The position numbers and the translations under genes are program-made. A DNA stretch of 46,732 bases from a virus. The notes below the pieces were generated by a model. That model was not told where the DNA came from and did not search any database. It saw nothing but the letters and a program-made list of their open reading frames with translations. Below are positions 16,714 through 24,550 of this stretch, piece after piece. Numbering within the stretch: the first letter of the stretch is position 1; each line of letters starts with the position of its first letter. The DNA lies in IMG/VR virus record IMGVR_UViG_3300001589_000015, positions 5,533-52,264 of that record. One strand, written 5' to 3'.

Positions 16714-17099
16714 TATATAATATCTATGTAATTTTCTAATTTAGAACCATTTAATCTGAACCATGCACTATCTTCTTGACTGTAAAACACAACTTTCTTT
16801 TGATTTACAAAGTAAGGCCAAGTCATTGCTTCGTCTAGTTTGAGTAGCACTTTACCGTTTAGTAAGCAGTCATTTTCATGTGCATACTTGTCGAAATGTC
16901 TGCCTAGCATTGTGTTGCCGAACCTTGTAAGTTTTATACCAACAGGCTTGTCTTGTTGTAATCTATAGTTTGAAAAAATACGAGCACACTTATCTTGCAT
17001 ATTGCATCCAGTGTAGTCTCGAATGGGTTTAGTATTTTTTAGACGCTCGTCTAGCCAGTATATAATTTGGAATTGTATTGGATCATTGTTTGAGATCAT
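16713..17099 (-). CDS. Hypothetical protein
   Basis: 128 residues. Mixed alpha/beta composition with two Cys in 'GCNMQDKCARIF' and basic 'KPVGIKLTRFGN'. No enzyme motif recognised. Its stop overlaps the oxygenase start (shared base at 16713) and its start overlaps the previous gene by 17 nt, so it is part of the oxygenase operon. Confidence 0.6.
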   Translation of the reverse strand: MISNNDPIQFQIIYWLDERLKNTKPIRDYTGCNMQDKCARIFSNYRLQQDKPVGIKLTRFGNTMLGRHFDKYAHENDCLLNGKVLLKLDEAMTWPYFVNQKKVVFYSQEDSAWFRLNGSKLENYIDII

Positions 17100-17385
17100 C
17101 TTCTGTAACTACTTCACCTTTTGTTAATTTAATAACTTTAAAATCATCTGATGTAAAAACACCATTGAGCCTTTCTGCTAGGTTAAAAGCATGTCCAGGA
17201 TTTGAAAATGACACCTTCTTATATTTTGGGCCTGGGTAACTAATCAATGTATTTAAAATTCTAAGGTTAATAGGTTTACCCTTAAAAAATACACTATATA
17301 TTGCTTCTGCACTTAAAACTTGTTCAGTCTTATAACTTGTCTTGTTTACTACTTCAAGTAGTATCTCCGGTTTTGGTCTACTCAT
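17083..17385 (-). CDS. Conserved phage protein of unknown function
   Basis: 100 residues from the ATG preceded by AGGAGA (a longer in-frame reading from 17406 has no ribosome site). The pattern 'MSRPKPEILLE', 'PGPKYKKVSFSNPGHAFNLAERLN' resembles a short protein I associate with T4-like marine phages. It looks like a small alpha/beta fold with a C-terminal helix. A late promoter box lies upstream at 17408-17415. No function can be given. Confidence 0.65.
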   Translation of the reverse strand: MSRPKPEILLEVVNKTSYKTEQVLSAEAIYSVFFKGKPINLRILNTLISYPGPKYKKVSFSNPGHAFNLAERLNGVFTSDDFKVIKLTKGEVVTEDDLKQ

Positions 17386-17407
17386 GTGTATGTCTCCTAT
17401 ACACATA

Positions 17408-17415
17408 TATTTATC
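17408..17415 (-). promoter_or_regulatory. T4-type late promoter box
   Basis: GATAAATA on the minus strand, 22 nt before the ATG at 17385, with a ribosome site AGGAG in between. Confidence 0.55.
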
Positions 17416-17439
17416 ACTTTTCAGTGATTAAAACATCTG

Positions 17440-17670
17440 TTAATCCAGTTTGTCGACCAGTGCTTTGAACTCTGTAAACCCACCTATCTTGTCGCCATCA
17501 ACGATAATTTGAGGGAATGTTCTAGCACCTGGGAATGTTTCCATTAGTGCTTCTCTATCAAAATCCTCATCTAACATTTTGTATGTTAGTTCATATCCTT
17601 TTCTTTCTGCTAATGCTTTTGCTTGTACACAGAAAGGACATTGTGGTTTGCTGTATATTTCTACTTTCAT
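17440..17670 (-). CDS. Glutaredoxin
   Basis: 76 residues, the usual length of small phage or bacterial glutaredoxins. Redox motif 'CPFC' (Cys11, Cys14) after the first strand, a cis-Pro in 'RTFPQIIVDG' (about 50-59) and the glutathione-contact 'GGF' (about 63-65) are all present. It reduces disulfides with glutathione and in T4-like phages can serve ribonucleotide reductase; no reductase is in this window. A late-type box ends 5 nt before the ATG and there is no ribosome site in the gap. Confidence 0.92.
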   Translation of the reverse strand: MKVEIYSKPQCPFCVQAKALAERKGYELTYKMLDEDFDREALMETFPGARTFPQIIVDGDKIGGFTEFKALVDKLD

Positions 17671-17675
17671 GTTTA

Positions 17676-17683
17676 TATTTATT
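17676..17683 (-). promoter_or_regulatory. Late-type promoter box, 5 nt before ATG
   Basis: AATAAATA on the minus strand, ending 5 nt before the glutaredoxin ATG, the same geometry as at 6049 and 39298. Confidence 0.45.
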
Positions 17684-18551
17684 TCTGTTTTTCTATAAAT
17701 GGTTTAATAATTGAACTACAATAATGCTTATGTGCTAATTGCGAAGGATGTAAATCATCTGTACAGAATCCTTTTTTCTGTGTAAAGTTTTCTCTTACCC
17801 ACTGCACCATACCTTGCATATCAAAACACATTTCTAATTCTAAATTATCGTATGCCCAAGCAATATGAGGATACAATATTTTAACTCTTTCATGATACAC
17901 ATCATGGAACTGATAATCATAGTTGCCCCAAAACAAATTAGCATTTCTATTGTGACATAGTTCTTGCAAGTTTAAAATTGCAAATGAGGTTTCTTCCCAA
18001 TCATTAATAGTATTTGTAAATTTTGCATAATACTCTTCTATAGTTTTATCCTCGAGTGTTGGTACAAAATACATGTAAGCATATCTATCTCTATCTATTA
18101 CATTACCTTGTAAGTCTACATGTTGACCTACATTAGAAGTTAGAACAGCATTTATATCGGCTGTTCCTTTTGCAATGTCGTATTCCGACTGTCCCTTGTG
18201 ATAGTTTGCCTTCATCTCTTCTAGTTGATTTAATGCTATGTCTACCACTGTCTGCGAGTGTATGTGCTGTTTGCTGTTAGATATGTAATGATGCCTGCTA
18301 ATGCCACTAAACATAACAACTACATCTATATCTGCATCAGGCTCGTCTAGGCTTAATAATTTTTCTGAAACACGTCTTGCTATTAATCTATTACCATATG
18401 CATCAGCACCTAGGTGATATGATTTATCGTACCCCTTATCAAGGTAGTAGTTCCATGTATGCAGTCTTTCGTTATCTGTACTAAAACTGCATCCTGCTGT
18501 AATTAGAATCTTACGTTTACTAGGCACAGGTGGTTTATAATACTTGCTCAA
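17679..18551 (-). CDS. SGNH-hydrolase-like protein (copy 3)
   Basis: 290 residues. Nucleophile block 'ITAGCSFS' (about residues 17-24), an Asn block 'YGNRLIARRV' (about 52-61) and the catalytic dyad 'DDLHPSQLAHKHY' near the C-terminus (DxxH) make this the most complete SGNH set of the three copies. 'MFSGISRHHYIS' near residue 80 is the substrate-side strand. It probably hydrolyses or transfers an ester group on a glycan or lipid. The start shares 4 nt with the stop of the next gene upstream. Distantly related to the genes at 4238 and 6049. Confidence 0.7.
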   Translation of the reverse strand: MSKYYKPPVPSKRKILITAGCSFSTDNERLHTWNYYLDKGYDKSYHLGADAYGNRLIARRVSEKLLSLDEPDADIDVVVMFSGISRHHYISNSKQHIHSQTVVDIALNQLEEMKANYHKGQSEYDIAKGTADINAVLTSNVGQHVDLQGNVIDRDRYAYMYFVPTLEDKTIEEYYAKFTNTINDWEETSFAILNLQELCHNRNANLFWGNYDYQFHDVYHERVKILYPHIAWAYDNLELEMCFDMQGMVQWVRENFTQKKGFCTDDLHPSQLAHKHYCSSIIKPFIEKQK

Positions 18552-18811
18552 TCTACGTCCTTAACACTAAGCCATGTTTGATACTTATCCCATTTACTTT
18601 CAAATGATATAATACATTCTTGTTTTTCGTACCAAGTATCAGAACGATAATCCATATCAGGAAAAGGCTCAAAGTGCCAACCCCACTTTCCTTCAATCAT
18701 TGCATTGATTTGGTTTATGGTGTTTAGTCCAATTCCGTAATTGCCAGTCTTCCACTGGTGTTTGAATACTTTATTGTAACCGCAATCTTCTGGTAGGTGG
18801 TCTAGACTCAT
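18548..18811 (-). CDS. Small conserved phage protein, unknown
   Basis: 87 residues, Trp- and Tyr-rich ('WKTGNYGIGLNTINQINAM', then 'GKWGWHFEPFPDMDY', then 'FESKWDKYQTW'). The first part looks like a helix and the second like a beta hairpin. No family function is known to me. It overlaps both neighbours by 4 nt (ATGA type), so it is translated in one chain with the SGNH gene. Confidence 0.6.
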   Translation of the reverse strand: MSLDHLPEDCGYNKVFKHQWKTGNYGIGLNTINQINAMIEGKWGWHFEPFPDMDYRSDTWYEKQECIISFESKWDKYQTWLSVKDVD

Positions 18812-18999
18812 TGCTTTCCAAATTTGCCACCATCTAACTCTACACTTACATTGACAGGCACGCCTGAATCTCCGTTATTCGATAGTGGGGTTATTTCGCT
18901 GAGTGCTTCAAATAGATAGTCTACATCTAATGTTGCTTCTGCTATATTGGAATTTTTTAAATTTGTTATGTGAGCAACAAGATCTTTAAACTTGCTCAT
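18808..18999 (-). CDS. Small hypothetical protein
   Basis: 63 residues. N-terminal amphipathic helix ('FKDLVAHITNLKNSNIAEATLDVDYLFEALSEI') followed by a short polar tail. It overlaps the next gene by 4 nt and the previous by 14 nt. No motif recognised. Confidence 0.55.
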   Translation of the reverse strand: MSKFKDLVAHITNLKNSNIAEATLDVDYLFEALSEITPLSNNGDSGVPVNVSVELDGGKFGKQ

Positions 19000-19510
19000 T
19001 ATGTCTTTTCTCTTTATTCAGACGTTTGAGCTCTTTTCTGCATTCCATCTCAGTTCTCCATGGACCTTCAAATCCATAAGACTCTAATGTTTGTAACTTA
19101 GGACCATGACCATGTTTCCATGCTTTATCAAAGTTAATAGCATACCAACCTGCGGCATACAATACATCACTGCTTTCTGTTTTTAAGTAAAGAGGAATAT
19201 CATCTCTATACCTAGTATCGTTAACTTCAATAGGTATTGCTTCTTCGTATTCTATATGGTGTCCTTTGATGTAAAGAGCATCCTTCTTAGTAGTTGGTTC
19301 ATTAATTGTTTCTGTAAACAAATTAACATTACCAAAGAACTTAGTAGTCTCTTGTTCGTCATCAAACAGTTTAACTGCCTTTCCTGTAATATAAAAGTAT
19401 CTACCTTGAACATCTTCATTTAGTATTCCGATCTTCTTATCACCTTTAGTTACTAGCCATGCTTCTTCTGTGATTTGTTGTAGTTTAGTTTGTTTTTTAG
19501 GCTTTACCAT
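18986..19510 (-). CDS. Hypothetical protein
   Basis: 174 residues. The N-terminal half looks like a beta-rich domain ('EEAWLVTKGDKKIGILNEDVQGRYFY' is split over strands), the C-terminal part is mixed and ends in a basic helix ('ECRKELKRLNKEKRHNEQV'). 'ALYIKGHHIEYEEAIPIEV' is the best-ordered stretch. No catalytic residues stand out. It lies in a chain of overlapping genes downstream of the RNase H gene, so it may be part of the replication set, but that is position only. Confidence 0.6.
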   Translation of the reverse strand: MVKPKKQTKLQQITEEAWLVTKGDKKIGILNEDVQGRYFYITGKAVKLFDDEQETTKFFGNVNLFTETINEPTTKKDALYIKGHHIEYEEAIPIEVNDTRYRDDIPLYLKTESSDVLYAAGWYAINFDKAWKHGHGPKLQTLESYGFEGPWRTEMECRKELKRLNKEKRHNEQV

Positions 19511-19742
19511 ATTCTATCTCCTGTGTTCCATAGTCCTCATCTCGAGCAACTTGTTCTCCGTTTACTGAGCATATTTGCTTCATTGGTTGCCCATATGAGT
19601 CTTTAAACTCTTCTGGACATATATCGCTTCTCATTGCTCTGTATACTGTCTTTCCATTATCTGGAGTAGTAAAGATCCATGGTATCGGGTCTTTAGGCCA
19701 CTCCCCCTTAATTCTTTTGATGGCTTTATCGAATCTGTCCAT
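19497..19742 (-). CDS. Small hypothetical protein
   Basis: 81 residues. It begins with a basic helix ('FDKAIKRIKGEWP') and contains two Cys ('DICPEEF', 'QICSVNG'). It overlaps the RNase H gene by 17 nt and the next gene by 14 nt. Not recognised. Confidence 0.55.
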   Translation of the reverse strand: MDRFDKAIKRIKGEWPKDPIPWIFTTPDNGKTVYRAMRSDICPEEFKDSYGQPMKQICSVNGEQVARDEDYGTQEIEYGKA

Positions 19743-20721
19743 TCAAAAACTCTGCATAATCATTTGGTGTATTACTCATACGTTGTAAGTTCCACTTAGA
19801 GCAAAACTTCATAAAGTGTATACCAACTTGTGAAACAGGCTCTTTGCTTACTGCTTCATCAATCCTTGCTTTACATTCTGCTTTTACTTCATCAGGTTGA
19901 GCAGTTAGGTCTATAAGGATTCTGTTACGTTCGAAGTCATCTACGACTCTATGCTCTTGCTCTTCATGATCAACCCAACGTTGCAACATGAAGTTGTTAT
20001 AATCAAAGCCGCCTGTTACACGGTCTTTGTATGCTTCTGTGATACCAGTTTTGTTCTTACTGCCTTTTAGTCTTGCACCAGGGTAAGCACTAAACACATT
20101 GTCACTGCTGTCACCTCTAACACACTTCTCAAACAATACAAACTCTGGGTCTATTGCTTTCTTAGGTTCGCCTGTCTTTTTATCTATTACATACTCACCT
20201 GTCTTAGCACTCTTAAAGCCTTCTAGGCTAACTATTTGATCAGTAGTGCCGTTGAACTGTATTACATTAGGTGCTAGTAACTGATAGAAGTCACTATCTG
20301 TACTTATAATAATATGATTGTCTTCTGGATGTTGTTGTATCCAAGTAGCAATTAAGTCATCTGCTTCAGCATTAGGCTGTCTAATAACACTACAATTACT
20401 CTTAGTATCTAAATACTCAACGAAGTCATTGTATGCTTCAAAGAACAACTCATCATCTTCCATTTCACGTGGACTACGTTTGTCTCTTGTAACTTTTCTG
20501 TTTGCCTTATAGGGTGTGTAAAAGTCCTTACGCCATGAACGGCCTTCTAAGCAAAATATAACATGTGAACCATCAAAGTCCTTCCATGCTTTCTTAACAC
20601 TATTGAACATAATGTGCATAGCCATGCCTACTCGCATATCTATGTCTTTGCCATTGCCAACATGCTTTGCTCTAAAGAACATATTAAGTGAGTCTACTAG
20701 TATAAAGTTTTTCTTTTCCAT
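19726..20721 (-). CDS. rnh: RNase H / 5'-3' exonuclease of the T4 Rnh type
   Basis: 331 residues, close to T4 RNase H (305). The first acidic site is 'ILVDSLNMFFRA', followed by 'EGRSWRKDFYTPYKANR' (helical-arch region) and 'EADDLIATW' (about 126-134). The second metal site is 'IISTDSDFYQLL', and 'GDSSDNVF' (about 204-211) starts the helix-hairpin-helix region. This FEN/PIN-like nuclease removes RNA primers of Okazaki fragments and works with the clamp and polymerase encoded at 31468-34997. AGGA precedes the ATG and a promoter with an extended -10 lies about 25 nt upstream. Confidence 0.88.
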   Translation of the reverse strand: MEKKNFILVDSLNMFFRAKHVGNGKDIDMRVGMAMHIMFNSVKKAWKDFDGSHVIFCLEGRSWRKDFYTPYKANRKVTRDKRSPREMEDDELFFEAYNDFVEYLDTKSNCSVIRQPNAEADDLIATWIQQHPEDNHIIISTDSDFYQLLAPNVIQFNGTTDQIVSLEGFKSAKTGEYVIDKKTGEPKKAIDPEFVLFEKCVRGDSSDNVFSAYPGARLKGSKNKTGITEAYKDRVTGGFDYNNFMLQRWVDHEEQEHRVVDDFERNRILIDLTAQPDEVKAECKARIDEAVSKEPVSQVGIHFMKFCSKWNLQRMSNTPNDYAEFLNGQIR

Positions 20722-20722
20722 A

Positions 20723-20971
20723 TTATAATCCTAAGTTATCATTTATTATAGCATCAAAAGGAGAATCTTTCAAGTTCTTTTCACGTAAATCTTTAAAATT
20801 TCTTTTGAGGTCGTATGTTAGATACTTCTCATAGTTTTCAAGGATGTAATTAAGTTCTTCAAAAGTCATTTCTTTGCATGTTTCATCAACTAGTTGATCA
20901 ATCTTAGCAGATATTTCTGCTAACTTAATCTTCGTCTTCGTCTCTATCGTTGACTGCTTTTCTGACGACAT
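20723..20971 (-). CDS. Small helical hypothetical protein
   Basis: 82 residues, almost wholly helical and charged ('KIKLAEISAKIDQLVDET', then 'FEELNYILENYEKYLTYDLKRNFKDLREK'), suggesting a small coiled-coil protein. It overlaps the preceding gene by 47 nt and ends one base before the RNase H start codon. The promoter for the RNase H gene lies inside its 3' end. Not recognised. Confidence 0.55.
   Translation of the reverse strand: MSSEKQSTIETKTKIKLAEISAKIDQLVDETCKEMTFEELNYILENYEKYLTYDLKRNFKDLREKNLKDSPFDAIINDNLGL
20745..20773 (-). promoter_or_regulatory. Sigma70-type promoter with extended -10
   Basis: Minus strand: TTGAAA, 17-nt spacer ending TGC, TATAAT. It is a weaker -35 variant of the family and lies within the end of the 82-residue gene, upstream of the RNase H gene. 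Confidence 0.6.
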
Positions 20972-21440
20972 CTTGCCTTCCTTCTTCTTGTAATCCGTAA
21001 TCTTGATCTGCTTTTTCTTGTATTAATACAGTTCTGCAGACATCATTGAACCATGTGTTTACTATTTCTTCATCACTTTGTCCTGCATAACCATTATCTT
21101 GTAACATACTTACAAAGTGATCATTCCAATCTAATTCAATAAACCCTGCTTTTGCATTCTCAGGATCAATACCCATTTTGTTTACATTAACCCAAGGTTC
21201 TTCTTTTAAAATTGCAATTTTTTTATCTGCTTCTGATTGGCTCAACTTTCCATTCTTAACATCAATTTCTATTTCAGCGACATTTTTATCTGCATCATTA
21301 TCAGTTTCTAATCCTGCTAATACTTTTTCAAGTTCTTCGCCTTCGTAATAATACTCTGCTTCTGCGATTGCTCGAGACTTACCTTTAAGTCCCCAACTAG
21401 CAGGCATCATACTAAACGGTAATTTAGTTTTCTTTGTCAT
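20925..21440 (-). CDS. Hypothetical acidic protein
   Basis: 171 residues from the ATG preceded by AGGAG at 7 nt. Starts 'MTKKTKLPFSMMPASWGLKGKSRAIAEAEYYYEGEELE' (two segments: a short basic lead and an acidic helix). The body is acidic, with 'FIELDWNDHFVSMLQDNGYAGQSDEEIVNTWFNDVC' as the best-ordered part; the tail 'NDRDEDED' is strongly acidic. It overlaps the next gene by 47 nt. I have seen similar short proteins in T4-like marine phages but know no function. Confidence 0.6.
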   Translation of the reverse strand: MTKKTKLPFSMMPASWGLKGKSRAIAEAEYYYEGEELEKVLAGLETDNDADKNVAEIEIDVKNGKLSQSEADKKIAILKEEPWVNVNKMGIDPENAKAGFIELDWNDHFVSMLQDNGYAGQSDEEIVNTWFNDVCRTVLIQEKADQDYGLQEEGRQDVVRKAVNDRDEDED

Positions 21441-21615
21441 AACCAATCTCCTTAATTTGCTGTTGATATTCTACTGCTTCGTACATATCAAGCCTTTTAG
21501 GTGTTCCTTTCGACGCACCGAATGTTTCTTTAACCATAACGGTTTCATCTTCAAGTATAGTGAACTTGACTTTATGACCTTTATGTAGCCATGTGCCTCG
21601 TTCAATAACATTCAT
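21424..21615 (-). CDS. Small hypothetical protein
   Basis: 63 residues. The N-terminal half looks like a beta barrel ('GTWLHKGHKVKFTILEDETVMVKETF'), the rest a helix. It shares the ATGA overlap with the upstream basic protein and overlaps the next gene by 17 nt. Not recognised. Confidence 0.55.
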   Translation of the reverse strand: MNVIERGTWLHKGHKVKFTILEDETVMVKETFGASKGTPKRLDMYEAVEYQQQIKEIGYDKEN

Positions 21616-21770
21616 CTACCTTGACCTCTATAATTCTTAGTAGATCTCTTTTTATGTTTGTTCATGCTAGATGTAGATATCTTTACACTTCTACCTCTTC
21701 CACCTCTTCCAATACTAGAACTTTTTCTAGTAGGTGTTATTGCACTAACTCTTCCTTTATATATTGCCAT
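21612..21770 (-). CDS. Small, very basic Ser/Gly/Arg-rich protein
   Basis: 52 residues. GAGGAA precedes the ATG. The protein has few hydrophobic residues after position 11 and is rich in Arg, Lys, Ser and Gly ('SIGRGGRGRSVKIS', 'NKHKKRSTKNYRGQGR'), the composition of a nucleic-acid-binding tail. It ends in an ATGA overlap with the next gene. It could coat DNA or RNA. Not assignable to a family by eye. Confidence 0.6.
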   Translation of the reverse strand: MAIYKGRVSAITPTRKSSSIGRGGRGRSVKISTSSMNKHKKRSTKNYRGQGR

Positions 21771-21771
21771 T

Positions 21772-22251
21772 TTATTCCTCTTCTGTTTTATAAATATTTA
21801 CAACCCTACAAGTGTAGTTCATTGTTCTTCCATCTGGTAAGGTCCTTTGCACAAGGAATCTTGTACTAATACCTATCTCCGTAAGTCCTGGTTCTGGCAC
21901 AACTATATCACCTGGTGTAACATTACAAGGGTATGTTGCTATAAGTCTTATACCATATCCAAATGCTACTATGACTTCGTTGTCAACTACTTCGTAAGGT
22001 ATACTAACTAGTACAGGCTTAGTTGTTGCTTCTTCTAGAAGTGCATCGGCTTCTGCCATTTCATTTTCTAGTAGTTCTTGTCGTGCTTCAGCAGATAAGT
22101 CTTCCATCAATACAGGTAGTCCGTCTGTTGTAAATCCTACTGCTTTATCTTCTGCTGTTGTTTCAAATACTACAGCAAACATAATCATAAAAATTAAAGT
22201 CGCATACAATGGACTAAAATTCATATGAAAGTTTTTATCAAATTTATTCAT
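21772..22251 (-). CDS. Exported or membrane-anchored hypothetical protein
   Basis: 159 residues. A basic start ('MNKFDKNFH') precedes a hydrophobic stretch of about 18 residues ('PLYATLIFMIMFAVVF'), giving a signal peptide or a single N-terminal anchor. An acidic helix follows (about 45-72) and then a beta-rich domain with two Cys ('YPCNV', 'YTCRVV') that could form a disulfide in the periplasm. The segment order fits an envelope protein, in line with two other envelope proteins in this window. It is 1 base upstream of the small basic protein gene. Confidence 0.6.
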   Translation of the reverse strand: MNKFDKNFHMNFSPLYATLIFMIMFAVVFETTAEDKAVGFTTDGLPVLMEDLSAEARQELLENEMAEADALLEEATTKPVLVSIPYEVVDNEVIVAFGYGIRLIATYPCNVTPGDIVVPEPGLTEIGISTRFLVQRTLPDGRTMNYTCRVVNIYKTEEE

Positions 22252-22260
22252 ATTATTCTC

Positions 22261-23157
22261 CTAAGTACCCCAAGCATTACCAAACAAATTAATGTGTAAT
22301 CTGGGGCTAAATTTATAACCTGTATTCATACAGATTTCTGCTACATCTTTTTCTGTTAGTGTTTGTTGCTCAAATGTAGCACCTTCAGGCATCAAAAATA
22401 CACTATCTATTTTTACGTTTGCTTTTTTATATGCTGAGACGTATGCATCTACATCTGGTAAGCATAGTTCATCACGTACGACAAACTTATTATATAAAAA
22501 ACTATTTGTAACTTTATTCATACTAACCAAGCACTCTGGCTTCAAAGTATCTTCTCTTGTCTCTCCACTTATAGTCAATTTAGGACTGGTACTCCATGTG
22601 ACATGTACATCTTTTCCTTCATTGTTAAAGTAGTCTACCATATTATCTTCACAAAACTTACTACCATTAGTTTCAAATGTTACATTTACTAAACCAAAAT
22701 CAGCATGTAATATATCAATAAGTGCTGGCCAAACACGTTGCCACCCTAGTAGCGGTTCACCACCTGTGATCACCAAGTGTATGTCTTCACCGTGTCGGCC
22801 AGTAAATGTGCCCTTGGGAAGTAAACTAGTGATGTGATCAACCACTTCGTCAACAGATTTAGTCATCTGTAAATGTTTATACTTCATTGCCCAACTGGCA
22901 CTGGAATCACATCCTATTGGAGTGACTGGTAAATCTTCTATGCTTTTATAAGCCTGTGGATGGTTCTTGTCTGCTTTAGGATCTGTAACATAAGGCATTT
23001 CATCTGTTGCAATTAAGTTGCCTCGTTCTTGTCCAAATCCTGCACATTCAAAATTACAACCAAACGTTCTTAAAAAGACACTAGGCACACCGACAAATCT
23101 GCCTTCTCCCTGCACACTATAAAATGCTTCGCTGTATCTTAATTTAGGTTGTTTCAT
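22261..23157 (-). CDS. queE: 7-carboxy-7-deazaguanine synthase (radical SAM)
   Basis: 298 residues from the ATG at 23157. N-terminus 'SEAFYSVQGEGRFVGVPSVF' (residues 9-28) is the QueE signature, followed by 'GCNFEC' (Cys34, Cys38) and 'ITGGEPLL' (130-137), the SAM-binding GGE motif. The usual third cluster Cys three residues later is absent; the best candidate is Cys83 in 'PIGCDSSASW', after an insertion of about 40 residues, a layout I associate with phage QueE proteins. It converts CPH4 (from FolE and QueD) to CDG. The start overlaps the previous gene by 14 nt. Confidence 0.9.
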   Translation of the reverse strand: MKQPKLRYSEAFYSVQGEGRFVGVPSVFLRTFGCNFECAGFGQERGNLIATDEMPYVTDPKADKNHPQAYKSIEDLPVTPIGCDSSASWAMKYKHLQMTKSVDEVVDHITSLLPKGTFTGRHGEDIHLVITGGEPLLGWQRVWPALIDILHADFGLVNVTFETNGSKFCEDNMVDYFNNEGKDVHVTWSTSPKLTISGETREDTLKPECLVSMNKVTNSFLYNKFVVRDELCLPDVDAYVSAYKKANVKIDSVFLMPEGATFEQQTLTEKDVAEICMNTGYKFSPRLHINLFGNAWGT

Positions 23158-23671
23158 ATTTAACCTGATTGTATTCCTCTGTTGGTAAGCCACTAAGTAT
23201 AAAGTTAGGATCACTTATAGGTCCTATACAAAACTTAACTGCATGATAAACTATTTCATGTAAGTCGTTATCTAAGTAGGTAGTTACATTATTATTTAGG
23301 TCTGTAAATATCTCTATTAAAATATAACTTAATCCTTTCTCATATAGGAACGTTAGATCCTCTTCTTCAGGATACCATATTCTTGCAAAGGATATAATAT
23401 TAAAGTACATACCCTCACTCATGCTAATTGTTTCTAGGGACACATGGCCGTCTGTACCTATGTCTCTAAATTCTATATCACCTTCGACATGTTTGCATTT
23501 AGTGTCTGCAACAACATCTATAACTGCAAATATCTCTTCTTTATTGATTGGAAATCTATTCATTAAGAATTTAAAAGACTTCTTCTCTAATAGCAAGTCA
23601 GCAATATTCCAAATATTTACACCTGATCTGCTTAGGACCATTGTGTTTGTTGCATTTCTAGTTTCAATCAT
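23144..23671 (-). CDS. Hypothetical protein between folE and queE
   Basis: 175 residues, acidic, mixed alpha/beta. Its position between folE and queE would suit queD, but the zinc HxH motif and 'DF' segment of QueD are absent, and a better QueD candidate lies at 27438. 'IEFRDIGTDGHVSLETI' is beta-like, and 'DNDLHEIVYHAVKFC' is a helix. It starts in a TAATG overlap with folE and overlaps queE by 14 nt, so it is made together with both. It may be a partner of the deazaguanine pathway; the sequence itself gives no clue. Confidence 0.6.
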   Translation of the reverse strand: MIETRNATNTMVLSRSGVNIWNIADLLLEKKSFKFLMNRFPINKEEIFAVIDVVADTKCKHVEGDIEFRDIGTDGHVSLETISMSEGMYFNIISFARIWYPEEEDLTFLYEKGLSYILIEIFTDLNNNVTTYLDNDLHEIVYHAVKFCIGPISDPNFILSGLPTEEYNQVKYETT

Positions 23672-24360
23672 TACTTGTCACATGCAAATTGTTGTTGAAG
23701 TTTAATATTATCCATAAATTCTTTCTTTGTACCTGGATCATCTTTGAACGCACCTTTTAGAACAGTTGTCTGTGTTAGACTGCTATGTGCCTTAACACCT
23801 CTATTCTCTACACAACCATGTGTGGCTTGTATATAAACACCTAAGTGCTCGGCGTCAGTTGCCTTTTGAATCTCTCTAACAATATCGTTAGCAAGTTCTT
23901 CTTGTAGTGTTCCACGTTCAGCACACCATTGTGCAATCCTTGTATACTTACTTAGTCCAATTAGTTTGTCACTAGCAATAATGCCAATGTATGCTACACC
24001 TCTAACTATCTGGTGATGATGTGAACACATACTTGTAAGTTCACTACGCACAACTAACATACCCTCATACCTATCAATACTATCGTTAGGGAAAGCAGTT
24101 GCAACTGGCATAGGGTCATACCTGCCAGCCATTAGTTCGTTGATATACATCTTAGCAAGACGTTTGCCTGTGCCGTTGCTGTTAGGATCATTCTCAGTAT
24201 CAATTACAAGACCTTGTAATACTTCTTCAAACTTAGGAGCCAACTCATCTACGAGTTGCTGTTTGTCACCTTCGTCCATATAGTCAGAGATATTATCTCC
24301 TGCCCAAAACCTTTTACCGGCTTCTTTTAATCTTGCTTTAATTTTCTCACTAACTGACAT
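23671..24360 (-). CDS. folE: GTP cyclohydrolase I
   Basis: 229 residues, similar to the bacterial enzyme (about 220). Zinc ligands are clear: 'SMCSHHHQI' (Cys112, His115) and 'QATHGC' (Cys183). 'DRYEGMLVVRSELTS' before and 'ENRGVKAHSS' after match the family. It opens GTP to dihydroneopterin triphosphate, the first step to both folate and 7-deazaguanines. With queE next door and a transglycosylase in the window, the 7-deazaguanine route is the more likely purpose. It overlaps the small coiled-coil gene by 11 nt. Confidence 0.95.
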   Translation of the reverse strand: MSVSEKIKARLKEAGKRFWAGDNISDYMDEGDKQQLVDELAPKFEEVLQGLVIDTENDPNSNGTGKRLAKMYINELMAGRYDPMPVATAFPNDSIDRYEGMLVVRSELTSMCSHHHQIVRGVAYIGIIASDKLIGLSKYTRIAQWCAERGTLQEELANDIVREIQKATDAEHLGVYIQATHGCVENRGVKAHSSLTQTTVLKGAFKDDPGTKKEFMDNIKLQQQFACDK

Positions 24361-24550
24361 TTTTTAACTCCTTAATGTTTCCTTTCAGTTCTTCTATTTC
24401 CCTCTTTAGATTAAGTTTCTCAACCTTCTCATTTGCTAATACAGTATCATCCATATGATGCTCATAGTCACTTTCAATTTTCCTATCTAATTCTCTATGT
24501 CTTGTTTCTAAGACTTTAAGATGATTCTGTAAACTTACTAAACTGCTCAT
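24350..24550 (-). CDS. Small coiled-coil protein (YdcH/DUF465-like)
   Basis: 66 residues from the ATG that overlaps the phosphoribosyltransferase stop (ATGA) with GAGGAG 8 nt upstream. The whole protein is a helical hairpin: 'LQNHLKVLETRHRELDRKI', a short turn, then 'EKVEKLNLKREIEELKGNIKEL', close to the DUF465 pattern 'HxxLDxxI ... LKxxKLxLKxEI'. DUF465 proteins are small cytoplasmic coiled coils of unknown role. Confidence 0.6.
   Translation of the reverse strand: MSSLVSLQNHLKVLETRHRELDRKIESDYEHHMDDTVLANEKVEKLNLKREIEELKGNIKELKNVS

Noticed and set aside
20722-20727. TATAAT directly before the RNase H ATG as a leaderless promoter
   Set aside because: It would place the start site inside the gene and no -35 box lies 16-18 nt upstream; the promoter at 20745 is better.
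23144-23671. Call as QueD by position
   Set aside because: No HxH zinc motif; a better QueD-like protein is at 27438-27872.
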